NCBI GenBank assembly: GCA_030655215.1
Contig: JAURVZ010000092.1
Span: 1-32,564 of the forward strand
Source: Pseudolabrys sp.
GTDB lineage: Bacteria; Pseudomonadota; Alphaproteobacteria; Rhizobiales; Xanthobacteraceae
Direction: 5' to 3'
Length of the DNA stretch: 32,564 nt
This document shows, one piece after another, positions 7,179-15,189 of this stretch. Every line of letters starts with the position of its first letter. The stretch's first letter is position 1. The position numbers were made by a program, and so were the translations under genes. The notes under the pieces were generated by a model. It had not been told where the DNA came from and ran no database searches. It was given only the letters and a program-made list of their open reading frames with translations.

Positions 7179-7688
7179 GCTGATCTCCTGTGATGCGTTT
7201 TGGTTTGATGTGTTTTGGGTATGCGGGAATGTTCTCGCAGCGCGACAGCGCCCGAGCTTTGGGGAGTGGCCCTCTTCGAAAAAGAAGAGGGGGACGGCGC
7301 ACCGAGAAGCGCGCAGCCAGGGTAGAGCCCGCATCCATACGGGATGCGGGGCGCCTCTCGGCGCGCCGTCCGGTGCTCTCGCGGCCGCCGGGCCACGCTT
7401 TCAGCCAGAGCTTGCCCCGATGATGGGGCCGCTCACGCCATCAGCCGGCTCCCGGCAGGGGGTCATAGTGCCCCCGGGTGGAGCCCCGGCACCGCCCGGG
7501 AATGCAGCCCTGCTGAGGCCACATCCGCGGACACCGTCCCGCTCCCCACGAGCCGGAGCAACCGGTTCGCGTCCCCTCATGAGAGGCGGGCAGGAATAAA
7601 AATATTCTTATGCTGGGCGCAGGTCAATCGGAAAATAGGATTATTTTATAAGAGGCGAAAGGCTTGCGATTGCCGTGGCTTACGCGCG
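7179..7688. other. Gene-free stretch with a strongly structured repeat
   Basis: No convincing gene lies in these 510 bases. Bases about 7200-7250 hold the leader of the small Cys-rich gene. From about 7255 to 7590 the DNA is dense in hairpins, described under the repeat entry. From 7592 to 7660 the DNA turns abruptly AT-rich, with a GAATA/TATTC inverted repeat at 7594-7607. Open frames crossing this region (for example 7012-7599 plus) are Pro/Gly/Arg rich and look like read-through of repeat DNA. Confidence 0.6.
7255..7590. repeat. Hairpin-rich intergenic repeat element, probably dispersed
   Basis: A perfect 8-bp hairpin lies at 7270-7291 (CCCTCTTC / GAAGAGGG). Next to it an outer stem pairs 7293-7306 with 7357-7370 at 13 of 14 positions, enclosing a second perfect 9-bp hairpin at 7328-7350 (CCCGCATCC / GGATGCGGG). 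A further structured block runs about 7445-7590, including a GGGGG/CCCCC hairpin near 7456-7473 enclosed by GGCTC/GAGCC. Its protein-like readings resemble spurious Pro/Arg-rich ORFs often called in Bradyrhizobium-group genomes, so I infer a dispersed repeat. Only one copy is in this window, so the repeat status itself is not proven here. Confidence 0.55.
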
Positions 7689-8009
7689 TTACGGCACATC
7701 GTCGTCGGCGACGCGGCCGCCTTCGCCTTCGAGGCGGCCGAGCTGGCGCGTGTCGGCGCGGGTGAATTTCAGCCGCACGCCGGCGCCCAAGCCATCGCTT
7801 TCCGGCACGAAGACAACGCCGAATTTGTCGAAGGCACGCAGCACATGCGCGGCGTCTTCCGCTGTGCGCCAGGCGCCGTCATCATTCTCGATGAGGGCGA
7901 CGTAGTCGGCGGTCAGGCCGCAGGCGCTGGCCAGGTCAGCCAGGCTGATGCCGCTCAAGGCGCGCGCCGCGGCGACCTGGCGGCCGGTGATGAGAGTGAG
8001 TGTGGTCAT
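7689..8009 (-). CDS. Small helix-turn-helix (XRE-like) DNA-binding protein
   Basis: A 106-residue protein whose core is a helix-turn-helix: G-R-Q-V-A-A-A-R-A-L-S-G-I-S-L-A-D-L-A, then C-G-L-T-A-D-Y-V-A-L-I-E. It is followed by F-D-K-F-G-V-V-F-V and G-A-G-V-R-L-K-F, the usual ending of short alphaproteobacterial XRE-like regulators, then an acidic tail. The same architecture forms the C-terminus of the PAS-PAS protein at 3841-4938. ATG 8009 begins just before the domain; ATG 8042 has a GAAGG upstream and is a real alternative. Targets are unknown. The structured repeat follows its stop codon. Confidence 0.7.
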   Translation of the reverse strand: MTTLTLITGRQVAAARALSGISLADLASACGLTADYVALIENDDGAWRTAEDAAHVLRAFDKFGVVFVPESDGLGAGVRLKFTRADTRQLGRLEGEGGRVADDDVP

Positions 8010-8138
8010 GGCAATCTCGATGCGTGTTTCGTGACGCATCATGCGGCCTTCGCCGCCGCCGCTCAAGATATTGATGCGGCGGCGAAGCAGCGCAGAAGAC
8101 GAGGGTGGGCTCGCCCAAAGTATAACGCGCGCGCGGCG

Positions 8139-8516
8139 TTATTTGTCGACCTTGCCGCCGGCCTCGACCCAATCCTTGAAGCCGCCGAGATTGTAGACTG
8201 TTGAGTAGCCCATTTCCTTGAGCAGCTTGCCGGCGAGCGCGGCGCGGCCGCCCGAGGCGCAGTGCAGGATGACCGGCTTGTCGAAGGCGAGCGACTTCTC
8301 GGCGGTCGGCGAGGAGAGGTCGGCCTTGAACTCCATCGAGCCGCGCGGGATGTGCACGGAGCCGTGCGCCTTGCCGGTCGTGGCGAGCTCGGCGGAGTCA
8401 CGAATGTCGATCAGAACGGCGTCGCCCTTTTCGACCATGGCGATGGCGTCCGCGCCGGAGATTTTCGGGACGACGGCATTGGCGGCGTCAACGAGGGATT
8501 TGGAGGTGACGGGCAT
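8139..8516 (-). CDS. Single-domain rhodanese-like protein
   Basis: A 125-residue protein with one rhodanese domain. Visible landmarks are V-L-I-D-I-R-D-S-A-E-L near residue 35, the G-K-A-H-G-S-V-H-I-P-R-G segment, and the active-site loop H-C-A-S-G-G-R-A-A-L with the sulfur-carrying Cys. The end has the usual N-L-G-G-F-K-D-W helix start. Such proteins move sulfane sulfur from thiosulfate or persulfides to thiol acceptors in the cytosol. It is transcribed away from the macro-domain gene across a 106-base gap. A second, four-domain rhodanese lies at 13573-15189. The family call is firm; the donor and acceptor are unknown. Confidence 0.9.
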   Translation of the reverse strand: MPVTSKSLVDAANAVVPKISGADAIAMVEKGDAVLIDIRDSAELATTGKAHGSVHIPRGSMEFKADLSSPTAEKSLAFDKPVILHCASGGRAALAGKLLKEMGYSTVYNLGGFKDWVEAGGKVDK

Positions 8517-8622
8517 GGGTGGGGTCCTTGCGAATATTTGTTCTGAAAACGAGTAAACTAGTCTTGAACGGTTGCGGCGTACTCGTATGCTACCTATGGT
8601 GGTCTATCTCTGTGAGAAGCAT

Positions 8623-9870
8623 ATGGATTCTCGAAGCTCACAATTACCGCAGGCCGCGATTATATTCGTTCTCGCTGCATTGAGCCTAATATTATTCCTG
8701 AGCATCGCAAAAGTATCCTCCACTTCAGCATTCACCGTTGGGGGACGAAACAATCCTAGCATAAACGACATTGGCGCTGTTTTGGACCAACTAGCGCCAG
8801 CCGGATCTGTATTGCCGGGTGCTCAAGGTGAGATCGAAACGCTTTCTCTCAGCGGCGGACGCGACTTAAAAATATCGCTGGCCGAAGGAACATTTGAGGC
8901 GGAGACAATCCGGCCAGAGACAACGTGGAAAAAAATATTAGCGAACCCATCGATAGTTGTTAGCTCAGCCGATGAAAGGCTTCGCAATAACGGGGGAATT
9001 AGCAAATTGATAGGCAACGGTTGTGGAATAAGTGAATCTAAAAATCATATTTCTACAGGCACCGCTCACATTGAAGATTGCATAGGCCCGTATTCTAGGA
9101 AGTTTCAAAATTTCAAATATGTTGCCAATGCAATTGTCGTCGCGTGGACGGCTGTAGCAGGCGTGCCAAACTGTAAGAGCGATGCTGATACTGTAGTCCA
9201 ACACACCGCGAGTGAATACACTAAGTGCATTCAAAACGCGATACATGGATCACTACTTGACCTCTTTAATAAACCTGCGATGAGCGACATCAACACCCTT
9301 GTGGTTCCGGCCTTGGGAACGGGGGTTGGAGCGCTTCCCGTTGGACTGTTTTACCAGTCCGCAGCCGACGCATTAATCAAATGTCTGACTTTAATCAAAG
9401 GTTGCGAGCGTAGGTTGCCGCGAAATATTGTGTTTATGGTTTGGCATGGGCAGACGAATTGGCAAGAGACGAAGCAGGCAATCGTCACGCATCTAATGCG
9501 ACTCGGAGAGGCGTGGCGACCCAATTACATGATCAGCGATCGACTGAAAATCAAGTCACAGTATCTTGGCGTTCTCTTGGTTATGCTTTGTTTCGCGATC
9601 CTTATGAATTTTAGCGTTTCAGTACCTGCTCGAAAAATCTTACGCCTGTCACCAACCGACAATTCTGAACTCTGGATTATCTTTGTTGGCTGGGGCGTAA
9701 TCGCGGTCGGCACTCTATCGCTTTTTTCGAGTTCTTTTGGGGTATTTATTGATGAGATTGGTGACGGCTGGCCGACCGTAGGCTGGAATACATTACTCGG
9801 AGCCTGCTCGGCAGTCTGTTGCGGCGTGACGAAGTTTGTCGGGAACGCTTACCTTGATAAATGGAAATAA
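8623..9870 (+). CDS. Membrane-anchored macro-domain protein (TM-macro-TM)
   Basis: A 415-residue protein. A hydrophobic N-terminal helix spans about residues 11-29. Residues about 80-275 thread onto a macrodomain: a first strand (L-K-I-S-L-A-E-G-T), then I-V-V-S-S-A-D-E-R-L-R-N-N-G-G-I-S-K-L-I at the N-A-A-N...G-G-G-V...A-I position, S-T-G-T-A-H-I at P-x-G-x-A-x-x-T, V-A-N-A-I-V-V-A-W at the I-H-x-V strand, and L-V-V-P-A-L-G-T-G-V-G at the P-A-I-S-T-G-x-x-G loop. Two clear C-terminal membrane helices follow (about 315-334 and 351-371), with a weaker one near 388-402. Macrodomains bind ADP-ribose and related nucleotides or remove ADP-ribose from targets. Here the N-A-A-N asparagine is Asp, so catalysis is uncertain. 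The gene is visibly lower in GC than its neighbours (22 and 30 G/C in the 60-base lines at 9001 and 8941), suggesting transfer. ATG 8623 follows a GAGAAG; an upstream TTG at 8572 is possible. Confidence 0.7.
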   Translation: MDSRSSQLPQAAIIFVLAALSLILFLSIAKVSSTSAFTVGGRNNPSINDIGAVLDQLAPAGSVLPGAQGEIETLSLSGGRDLKISLAEGTFEAETIRPETTWKKILANPSIVVSSADERLRNNGGISKLIGNGCGISESKNHISTGTAHIEDCIGPYSRKFQNFKYVANAIVVAWTAVAGVPNCKSDADTVVQHTASEYTKCIQNAIHGSLLDLFNKPAMSDINTLVVPALGTGVGALPVGLFYQSAADALIKCLTLIKGCERRLPRNIVFMVWHGQTNWQETKQAIVTHLMRLGEAWRPNYMISDRLKIKSQYLGVLLVMLCFAILMNFSVSVPARKILRLSPTDNSELWIIFVGWGVIAVGTLSLFSSSFGVFIDEIGDGWPTVGWNTLLGACSAVCCGVTKFVGNAYLDKWK

Positions 9871-9872
9871 GT

Positions 9873-9962
9873 CTACTCCGCTGGCTTTAGCCCTTCTTCG
9901 TCCGCCTTCGCCGCTGTCGCGGCTTCGGAGCGACAAGTCGGTCCGCTAAGTCGCAGCACCGC
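9873..9962. repeat. Palindromic intergenic element after the macro gene
   Basis: This short GC-rich stretch holds a perfect hairpin GCCGC-TGTC-GCGGC at 9910-9923 and a weaker GCGAC/GTCGC pairing nearby. It resembles REP-like elements of this bacterial group and may end transcription of the macro gene. There is no T-run, so a terminator role is uncertain. A reading on the minus strand ending ...L-K-P-A-E before a stop looks by chance like a C-terminus, with some likeness to the uvrA 3' end at 10367-10400. Confidence 0.35.
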
Positions 9963-9973
9963 CGCCGCCGATC

Positions 9974-10333
9974 TTACTGTTTCCGCAACGTCCCCTCAAA
10001 CTGACAACTCGCGCCGTGCCACGTCAGGCAGCGGTCTTCCTTGACCGACAAGGTCTTGCCGGCTTGCGTGAGGGTGAGCTTGCAGGTGTCGGTCTTGTCG
10101 GGCTTGCGCACGATGAGCGTCTTGCCTTCGACCTTGCCGATGCCGTCGAACTCACCCATGCAGCCACGGGCGCCGACGCTGACATTGACCTTGTAGGTGC
10201 CGTCACGCGCCTTGGTGATGACGGCGCCTTGCTCCATGCCGCGATCGCTGGCGTCGTATGTACCTTCGAAGGCGAGGGCGCTGGCGCTCAGCGCAACGAC
10301 ACCGAAAAGAACGGCGATGGTGCGAACGATCAT
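9974..10333 (-). CDS. Small exported protein of unknown function
   Basis: A 119-residue protein with a clear signal peptide (M-I-V-R-T-I-A-V-L-F-G-V-V, cut after A-S-A-L-A near residue 21). The mature part is about 98 residues of beta-strand-like sequence with four Cys (G-C-M-G, T-C-K-L, R-C-L-T, S-C-Q-F) that could form two disulfides in the periplasm. The repeated strands and the ending G-T-L-R-K-Q suggest a small beta-sandwich or barrel. I do not recognise a named family. ATG 10333 begins the signal peptide; the frame continues to 10366 without improving it. It follows uvrA on the same strand, with its start codon 33 bases past the uvrA stop, so it may be read from the uvrA transcript. Confidence 0.75.
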   Translation of the reverse strand: MIVRTIAVLFGVVALSASALAFEGTYDASDRGMEQGAVITKARDGTYKVNVSVGARGCMGEFDGIGKVEGKTLIVRKPDKTDTCKLTLTQAGKTLSVKEDRCLTWHGASCQFEGTLRKQ

Positions 10334-10366
10334 CGGCAGCACTCCCTGTGAGGGGGGTAAAGGCAA

Positions 10367-13306
10367 CTACTCCGCCGCCTTCTGGCCCTTCTTCTTCGGG
10401 CCGGCCGGCTTCCTTGCCAGCACCGGCTTCAGGAACCGCCCGGTATAACTGCGCGGCTCCTTGACCACGTCTTCGGGCGTGCCTTGGGCGACGATCTCGC
10501 CGCCGCCGTCGCCGCCTTCGGGGCCGAGGTCGATCACATAATCCGCGGTCTTGATGACTTCGAGATTGTGCTCGATGACCACCACCGTATTGCCGGTCTC
10601 GACCAGCTCATGCAGCACTTCGAGCAGCTTGGCGACGTCATGGAAATGCAGGCCGGTCGTCGGCTCGTCAAGAATGTACAAGGTGCGGCCGGTGGCGCGC
10701 TTCGACAATTCCTTGGCCAGCTTGATGCGCTGCGCTTCGCCGCCGGACAATGTATTGGCCTGCTGGCCGACATGAATGTAATCGAGGCCGACACGGTGCA
10801 GCAGCGCCAGCACGTCGCGCACGCGCGGCACCGCCTTGAAGAATTCAAGCGCCTCTTCCACGGTCATGTCGAGCACGTCGGCGATCGACTTGCCCTTGAA
10901 CAGCACTTCCAGTGTTTCGCGGTTATAGCGCTTGCCCTTGCAGACATCGCAGGTGACATAGACGTCGGGCAGGAAGTGCATCTCGATCTTGATGACGCCG
11001 TCGCCCTGGCAGGCTTCGCAGCGGCCGCCTTTGACGTTGAACGAGAAGCGGCCCGGCTCATAGCCGCGTGCCTTCGATTCCGGCAGCGCCGAGAACCATT
11101 CACGAATCGGCGTGAAGGCGCCGGTATAGGTCGCCGGGTTCGAGCGCGGCGTGCGGCCGATCGGCGACTGGTCAATGTCGATGATCTTGTCGATATGCTC
11201 GAGGCCCTCGATGCGGTCATGCGGCGCCGGCGCCAGCGACGCATTGTTCAGCTTGCGTGCAATCGAATTGTACAAAGTGTCGATCAGCAGCGTCGACTTG
11301 CCGCCGCCGGAGACGCCGGTGACGGCGGTGAACAGGCCGAGCGGAATTTCGGCGCTGACGTTCTTGAGATTGTTGCCGCGCGCATTAATCACCTTGATGG
11401 TGCGGCGCTTGTTGACGGCGCGGCGCTCCGGCACCGGGACATTCAATTCGCCGGAGAGATATTTGCCGGTCCATGAGGCGGGCGCGGCGATGATGTCGTC
11501 GATCGTGCCTTCGGCGATGATATTGCCGCCGTGAATGCCGGCGCCGGGGCCGATATCGAGCACATAATCAGCGGTCTTGATCGCGTCCTCGTCATGCTCG
11601 ACGACGATGACGGTGTTGCCGAGATCGCGCAGCCTTTTCAGGGTGACGAGCAGGCGTTCATTGTCGCGCTGGTGCAGGCCGATACTCGGCTCGTCGAGCA
11701 CATACAGAACGCCGGTCAGGCCGGAGCCGATCTGCGAGGCGAGGCGGATGCGCTGACTTTCGCCGCCGGACAAGGTGCCGGAGGCGCGGGCCAGCGTCAG
11801 GTAATCGAGCCCGACATCGACCAGGAATTTCAAACGCTCGCGGATCTCCTTGAGGATGCGCGTGGCGATTTCGTTCTGCTTGGAGGTGAGGTCCTTGGGC
11901 AGCGTGGTCGCCCAGTCGCCGGCATTGCGGATCGACAGTTGCGAAATGTCGGCAATCGTCTTGCCGGCAATCTTGACCGACAAGGCCTCAGGCTTCAGCC
12001 GCGCGCCCTTGCACTCGGCGCAGGGCACATCGGTGAAATACTTCTGCAGATCCTCGCGCGCCCATTCGGATTCGGTTTCCTTGAAGCGGCGCTCGAGATT
12101 GGTGATCACGCCTTCGAACGGCTTCTTGGTCGAATAGCCGCGCATGCCGTCATCATAGACGAACTTGATCTCGTCGTCGCCGGAGCCATAGAGGATGGCT
12201 TCCTGCGTCTTTTTGCCGAGGTCTTTCCACTTGGTGCCGAGCGTGAAGCGGTAATGCTTGCCGAGCGCGGTCAGGGTCTGGACGTAATAGGGCGACGACG
12301 ACTTGGCCCACGGCGCGATGGCGCCTTTCTTCAGCGTCGTCTCGCGGTCCGGGATGATCAGGTCGGCATCGATATGCTGCTCGACGCCGAGGCCGCCGCA
12401 AGCCGGACAGGCGCCGAAGGGATTGTTGAACGAGAACAGCCGTGGTTCGATTTCCGGCAGGGTAAAGCCGGAAACCGGGCAGGCGAACTTCTCCGAGAAC
12501 ATGATGCGCTCGGCATTGGCATTGCGGCCGCGATTGGCGGTGGCGCCGGTCGCCTTGGAGTCGGCGATCTCGACAATAGCCAGGCCGTCGGCGAGCTTGA
12601 GGCACTGCTCGAAAGAGTCGGCGAGGCGCGTGCCGATATCGGATTTCACCACGAGGCGGTCGACGACAACGTCGATGTCGTGGGTGAACTTCTTGTCGAG
12701 CGGCTTGACGTCGGCGATCTCGTAGAACTCGCCGTCGATCTTCACGCGCTGATAGCCCTTGCGCATGTAGTCGGCGAGTTCCTTCTTGTACTCGCCCTTG
12801 CGGCCGCGCACGACCGGCGCCAGCACATAGATGCGGGTGCCATCCGGTAGCGCGAGAACGCGGTCGACCATCTGGCTGACGGTCTGGCTTTCGATCGGCA
12901 GGCCGGTCGCCGGCGAATAGGGAATGCCGACGCGCGCCCAGAGCAGGCGCATGTAGTCATAGATCTCGGTGACAGTGCCGACGGTCGAGCGCGGGTTCTT
13001 CGACGTCGTCTTCTGTTCGATGGAAATGGCCGGCGACAGGCCATCGATCTGGTCGACGTCCGGCTTCTGCATCATTTCAAGGAACTGGCGGGCATAGGCC
13101 GACAGCGATTCGACGTAGCGACGCTGGCCCTCGGCATAGATCGTGTCGAAGGCGAGAGACGATTTGCCGGAACCGGACAGGCCGGTGAACACCACCAGGC
13201 TGTCGCGCGGGATGGTGACGTCGACATTCTTGAGGTTGTGCTCGCGGGCGCCGCGAATCGTGATGTGGCGGGCGTCGTGCGCCCGTTTGCTGCTCATGTC
13301 GGTCAT
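10367..13306 (-). CDS. uvrA: Excinuclease ABC subunit A
   Basis: A 979-residue UvrA, the damage-recognition ATPase of nucleotide excision repair that loads UvrB on lesions. Both ABC modules are complete. The first Walker [10 protein letters not shown] lies at residues 42-50, the second (G-V-S-G-G-G-K-S-T) after residue 640, and both signatures ([10 protein letters not shown] and [10 protein letters not shown]) and Walker B runs ([20 protein letters not shown]) are present. Zinc modules are seen as [16 protein letters not shown] and C-E-A-C-Q-G-D-G ... [11 protein letters not shown] 13306 gives the normal N-terminus; the frame stays open to 13393 but without family likeness. An SOS box lies about 120 bases upstream, so LexA control is expected. 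Confidence 0.97.
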   Translation of the reverse strand: MTDMSSKRAHDARHITIRGAREHNLKNVDVTIPRDSLVVFTGLSGSGKSSLAFDTIYAEGQRRYVESLSAYARQFLEMMQKPDVDQIDGLSPAISIEQKTTSKNPRSTVGTVTEIYDYMRLLWARVGIPYSPATGLPIESQTVSQMVDRVLALPDGTRIYVLAPVVRGRKGEYKKELADYMRKGYQRVKIDGEFYEIADVKPLDKKFTHDIDVVVDRLVVKSDIGTRLADSFEQCLKLADGLAIVEIADSKATGATANRGRNANAERIMFSEKFACPVSGFTLPEIEPRLFSFNNPFGACPACGGLGVEQHIDADLIIPDRETTLKKGAIAPWAKSSSPYYVQTLTALGKHYRFTLGTKWKDLGKKTQEAILYGSGDDEIKFVYDDGMRGYSTKKPFEGVITNLERRFKETESEWAREDLQKYFTDVPCAECKGARLKPEALSVKIAGKTIADISQLSIRNAGDWATTLPKDLTSKQNEIATRILKEIRERLKFLVDVGLDYLTLARASGTLSGGESQRIRLASQIGSGLTGVLYVLDEPSIGLHQRDNERLLVTLKRLRDLGNTVIVVEHDEDAIKTADYVLDIGPGAGIHGGNIIAEGTIDDIIAAPASWTGKYLSGELNVPVPERRAVNKRRTIKVINARGNNLKNVSAEIPLGLFTAVTGVSGGGKSTLLIDTLYNSIARKLNNASLAPAPHDRIEGLEHIDKIIDIDQSPIGRTPRSNPATYTGAFTPIREWFSALPESKARGYEPGRFSFNVKGGRCEACQGDGVIKIEMHFLPDVYVTCDVCKGKRYNRETLEVLFKGKSIADVLDMTVEEALEFFKAVPRVRDVLALLHRVGLDYIHVGQQANTLSGGEAQRIKLAKELSKRATGRTLYILDEPTTGLHFHDVAKLLEVLHELVETGNTVVVIEHNLEVIKTADYVIDLGPEGGDGGGEIVAQGTPEDVVKEPRSYTGRFLKPVLARKPAGPKKKGQKAAE

Positions 13307-13423
13307 AGCGGACTTTCGCGGAACTTTAGGGAGTCGGGACAGCGGAACACCACGCAAAAAGGCGACAAACAAGAACGCAGCCGCCGGCGACATATAGTGT
13401 CCGGCCGCATCATTAACAGATTA

Positions 13424-13438
13424 GAACGTAATAAGAAC
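13424..13438 (-). promoter_or_regulatory. SOS box (LexA operator) of uvrA
   Basis: The sequence GAAC-GTAATAA-GAAC is a perfect match to the direct-repeat GAAC/GTTC-N7 operator known for alphaproteobacterial LexA; read in the uvrA direction it is GTTC-N7-GTTC. It sits about 118 bases upstream of the uvrA start in an AT-richer promoter-like stretch. The same motif stands before ssb at 22591-22605, which makes chance unlikely. Confidence 0.85.
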
Positions 13439-13509
13439 GCGGGTGTTTTTCCAGCCCTGCGGGCGGGGGCATTGCGGGCGTGGGGATAACCCGGTGAACT
13501 TGCACTAAA

Positions 13510-13562
13510 CCGTCATCCTTCGAGGCTCGCGTGCTTTGCACGCTCGCACCTCAGGATGACGG
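13510..13562. repeat. Long palindrome between the rhodanese gene and the uvrA promoter
   Basis: Bases 13510-13519 (CCGTCATCCT) pair exactly with 13553-13562 (AGGATGACGG). Inside, GAGGCTCGCGTGC pairs with GCACGCTCGCACCTC with small bulges around a TTT loop. This CGTCATCC...GGATGACG palindrome is of a kind widespread between genes in the Bradyrhizobium group. It lies just past the stop of the four-domain rhodanese gene and may act as its terminator, keeping that transcript out of the uvrA promoter. Confidence 0.65.
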
Positions 13563-13572
13563 GTTTGGAAGC

Positions 13573-15189
13573 TTAGGCTGACGCCACCTTGGGCTCGCGA
13601 TGGCCAAACGGTAGGGCAAACGCGACCGTGTCGTCATGGCCAACTTGATCGGCCAGTGAAATTTCCCATGCGAGATACTGCGCATAGGCCTCGGCCTTGC
13701 GTTCGGTCTCGCGCATGGGCGAATGCCAGATGTCCTCGAACGGGTGCAGAGCGTGGCCGTTGCCGCTTTCAACAGGCAGCCAGGCTGCTCTCCACGCCGA
13801 CGTGCCACCGCGCAAAGCAACGACGCGCCGGCCGCTTGTGCGGAGGTCGGCAGCGGCCAACGCGGCCAGTTGGCCGTCAGCCGAGGTCAGGATCAAGGTG
13901 GTCTGGGCGATGTTCTCAAGGCCGGCCGGCAGCCGCGCACGAATGGCAAAACGTGCGCCGGGGATATGTGCCTCGCGATAGGCAAGGCTGTTATCGACAT
14001 CGATGATCGCGGCCTCACCGGACTTCAACAAAGCCGAGGCGGCTTCCGGCTCGATCCATTCAATATCGTCCGGCAGACCGATGGCGGCGGAGGGCGCCGG
14101 GCCGCTGACAACCTCGTCGCGCGGCGGTGGCTCGGCCAGCACATAGACATCGTGGCGGCCGATCTGCTTCAGCCAGATCGCCGTGTTGACCGCGCGCAAA
14201 GCCTCGCCGCCGTCGAGCAGCACAACACGCGAGCGGTGCGTGCCGATAAACTGAAGCACCGTCATAACAAGCTGGCCGCCGGGCGCCGAACGGGCGTCGC
14301 GCCAGTGGCCGGCTTCATAGGCTTCCGGCGTGCGGACATCGAACACATAGAGCGAGCGCGCCTGATCGTTCTCGAGACGGCGCAGCCCGGCGCGGTCGAT
14401 CAGCGGCACGGCATAGCGGTCGGCTAATTGCGTCGCAGCGCGGCGGCGGTCGTTGAGCGAACTCAGGTCAGGCGCGGGCGCGACGCGCCCCGAGGCAGCA
14501 ACAACCTCGCCGCCGGCCAGCGACCAGGCCATGACGCCGTTCTCCAGAACGGCAATGTCATTATGCAAGCCGAGATTGAGCAGCGACTGCGCGCCGACAA
14601 TGCCGCGGGTGCGGCTGGCGCAATTGACGACAATCAGCGTGTTGCGCGATGGCACGGCGTCCGGCACGCGGTCGACCAGTTCGGCGAGCGGGCAGCTTTG
14701 CGCACCGGGGAGGCTGCCGGCCTGGAATTCGGCATAGGTGCGCGCGTCGAAAATGGCGACGTCGCCGCCGGCATCGATACGCTGTTTCAATTCCGCAGCG
14801 GTGATGCGCGGCGTCTGGTAATTGCGCTCGGCAATGCCGCCGAAGGTTTTGGCCAGCACATGTGTGGTCGTGAACAGCTGATGCCCGGCGGCGCGCCAGG
14901 CGGCAGTGCCACCTTTGAGAATAGCAACATCGTTATAGCCAAGCTCGCCGAGCCGCACAGAGGCGCGCTCGGTCAGTTGCGCGTCACCGCGATCAACCAG
15001 CACGACCGGCGTTGCGCGGCGCGGCACCAAAGCCGCGATGCGCAATTCCAACTGGCTGAGCGGCAGCAAGGTCGCCAGCAAGATGTGACCTTGCGCATAG
15101 TCGAACTCCTCGCGGACATCGAGCAGCGCGACTTCGCGGTTGATCGTCAGTTGCCGGTGCAGCTCGGCGACGCCGATGCGCCGCGTCAT
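13573..15189 (-). CDS. Four-domain rhodanese-like protein
   Basis: A 538-residue protein made of four rhodanese domains at about residues 3-108, 127-232, 262-360 and 377-475. Each begins with an L-L-D-V-R / I-F-D-A-R / V-F-D-V-R / I-I-D-V-D strand and ends with a G-G-T-x-A-W-like helix start. Only the second has the sulfur-carrying Cys (N-C190-A-S-R-T-R-G); at that position domain 1 has Asp66, domain 3 Asp326 and domain 4 Ser436. The inactive domains may be structural or bind partners. The start codon overlaps the stop of the upstream binding-protein gene by four bases (ATGA), so the two are co-translated. Pairing with a sulfonate-type binding protein points to handling of sulfur released from organosulfur compounds; this role is inferred. 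No signal peptide is seen, so it acts in the cytosol. Confidence 0.85.
   Translation of the reverse strand: MTRRIGVAELHRQLTINREVALLDVREEFDYAQGHILLATLLPLSQLELRIAALVPRRATPVVLVDRGDAQLTERASVRLGELGYNDVAILKGGTAAWRAAGHQLFTTTHVLAKTFGGIAERNYQTPRITAAELKQRIDAGGDVAIFDARTYAEFQAGSLPGAQSCPLAELVDRVPDAVPSRNTLIVVNCASRTRGIVGAQSLLNLGLHNDIAVLENGVMAWSLAGGEVVAASGRVAPAPDLSSLNDRRRAATQLADRYAVPLIDRAGLRRLENDQARSLYVFDVRTPEAYEAGHWRDARSAPGGQLVMTVLQFIGTHRSRVVLLDGGEALRAVNTAIWLKQIGRHDVYVLAEPPPRDEVVSGPAPSAAIGLPDDIEWIEPEAASALLKSGEAAIIDVDNSLAYREAHIPGARFAIRARLPAGLENIAQTTLILTSADGQLAALAAADLRTSGRRVVALRGGTSAWRAAWLPVESGNGHALHPFEDIWHSPMRETERKAEAYAQYLAWEISLADQVGHDDTVAFALPFGHREPKVASA

Noticed and set aside
7012..7599. 195-codon plus-strand frame through the structured repeat
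   Set aside because: Pro/Gly/Arg-rich with the stem-loops described; looks like read-through of repeat DNA.
8535..8575. GTTC...GAAC near the macro-gene start, considered as an SOS box
   Set aside because: The half-sites are inverted and far apart; no GTTC-N7-GTTC or GAAC-N7-GAAC.
8623..9870. Calling the macro gene a Thoeris ThsA
   Set aside because: Helix order differs, the loops look like a classical macrodomain, and no TIR gene is in the window.
11531..12850. 439-codon plus-strand frame antisense to uvrA
   Set aside because: Mirror frame of a high-GC gene; uvrA on the other strand has full domain evidence, while this reading has no motif.
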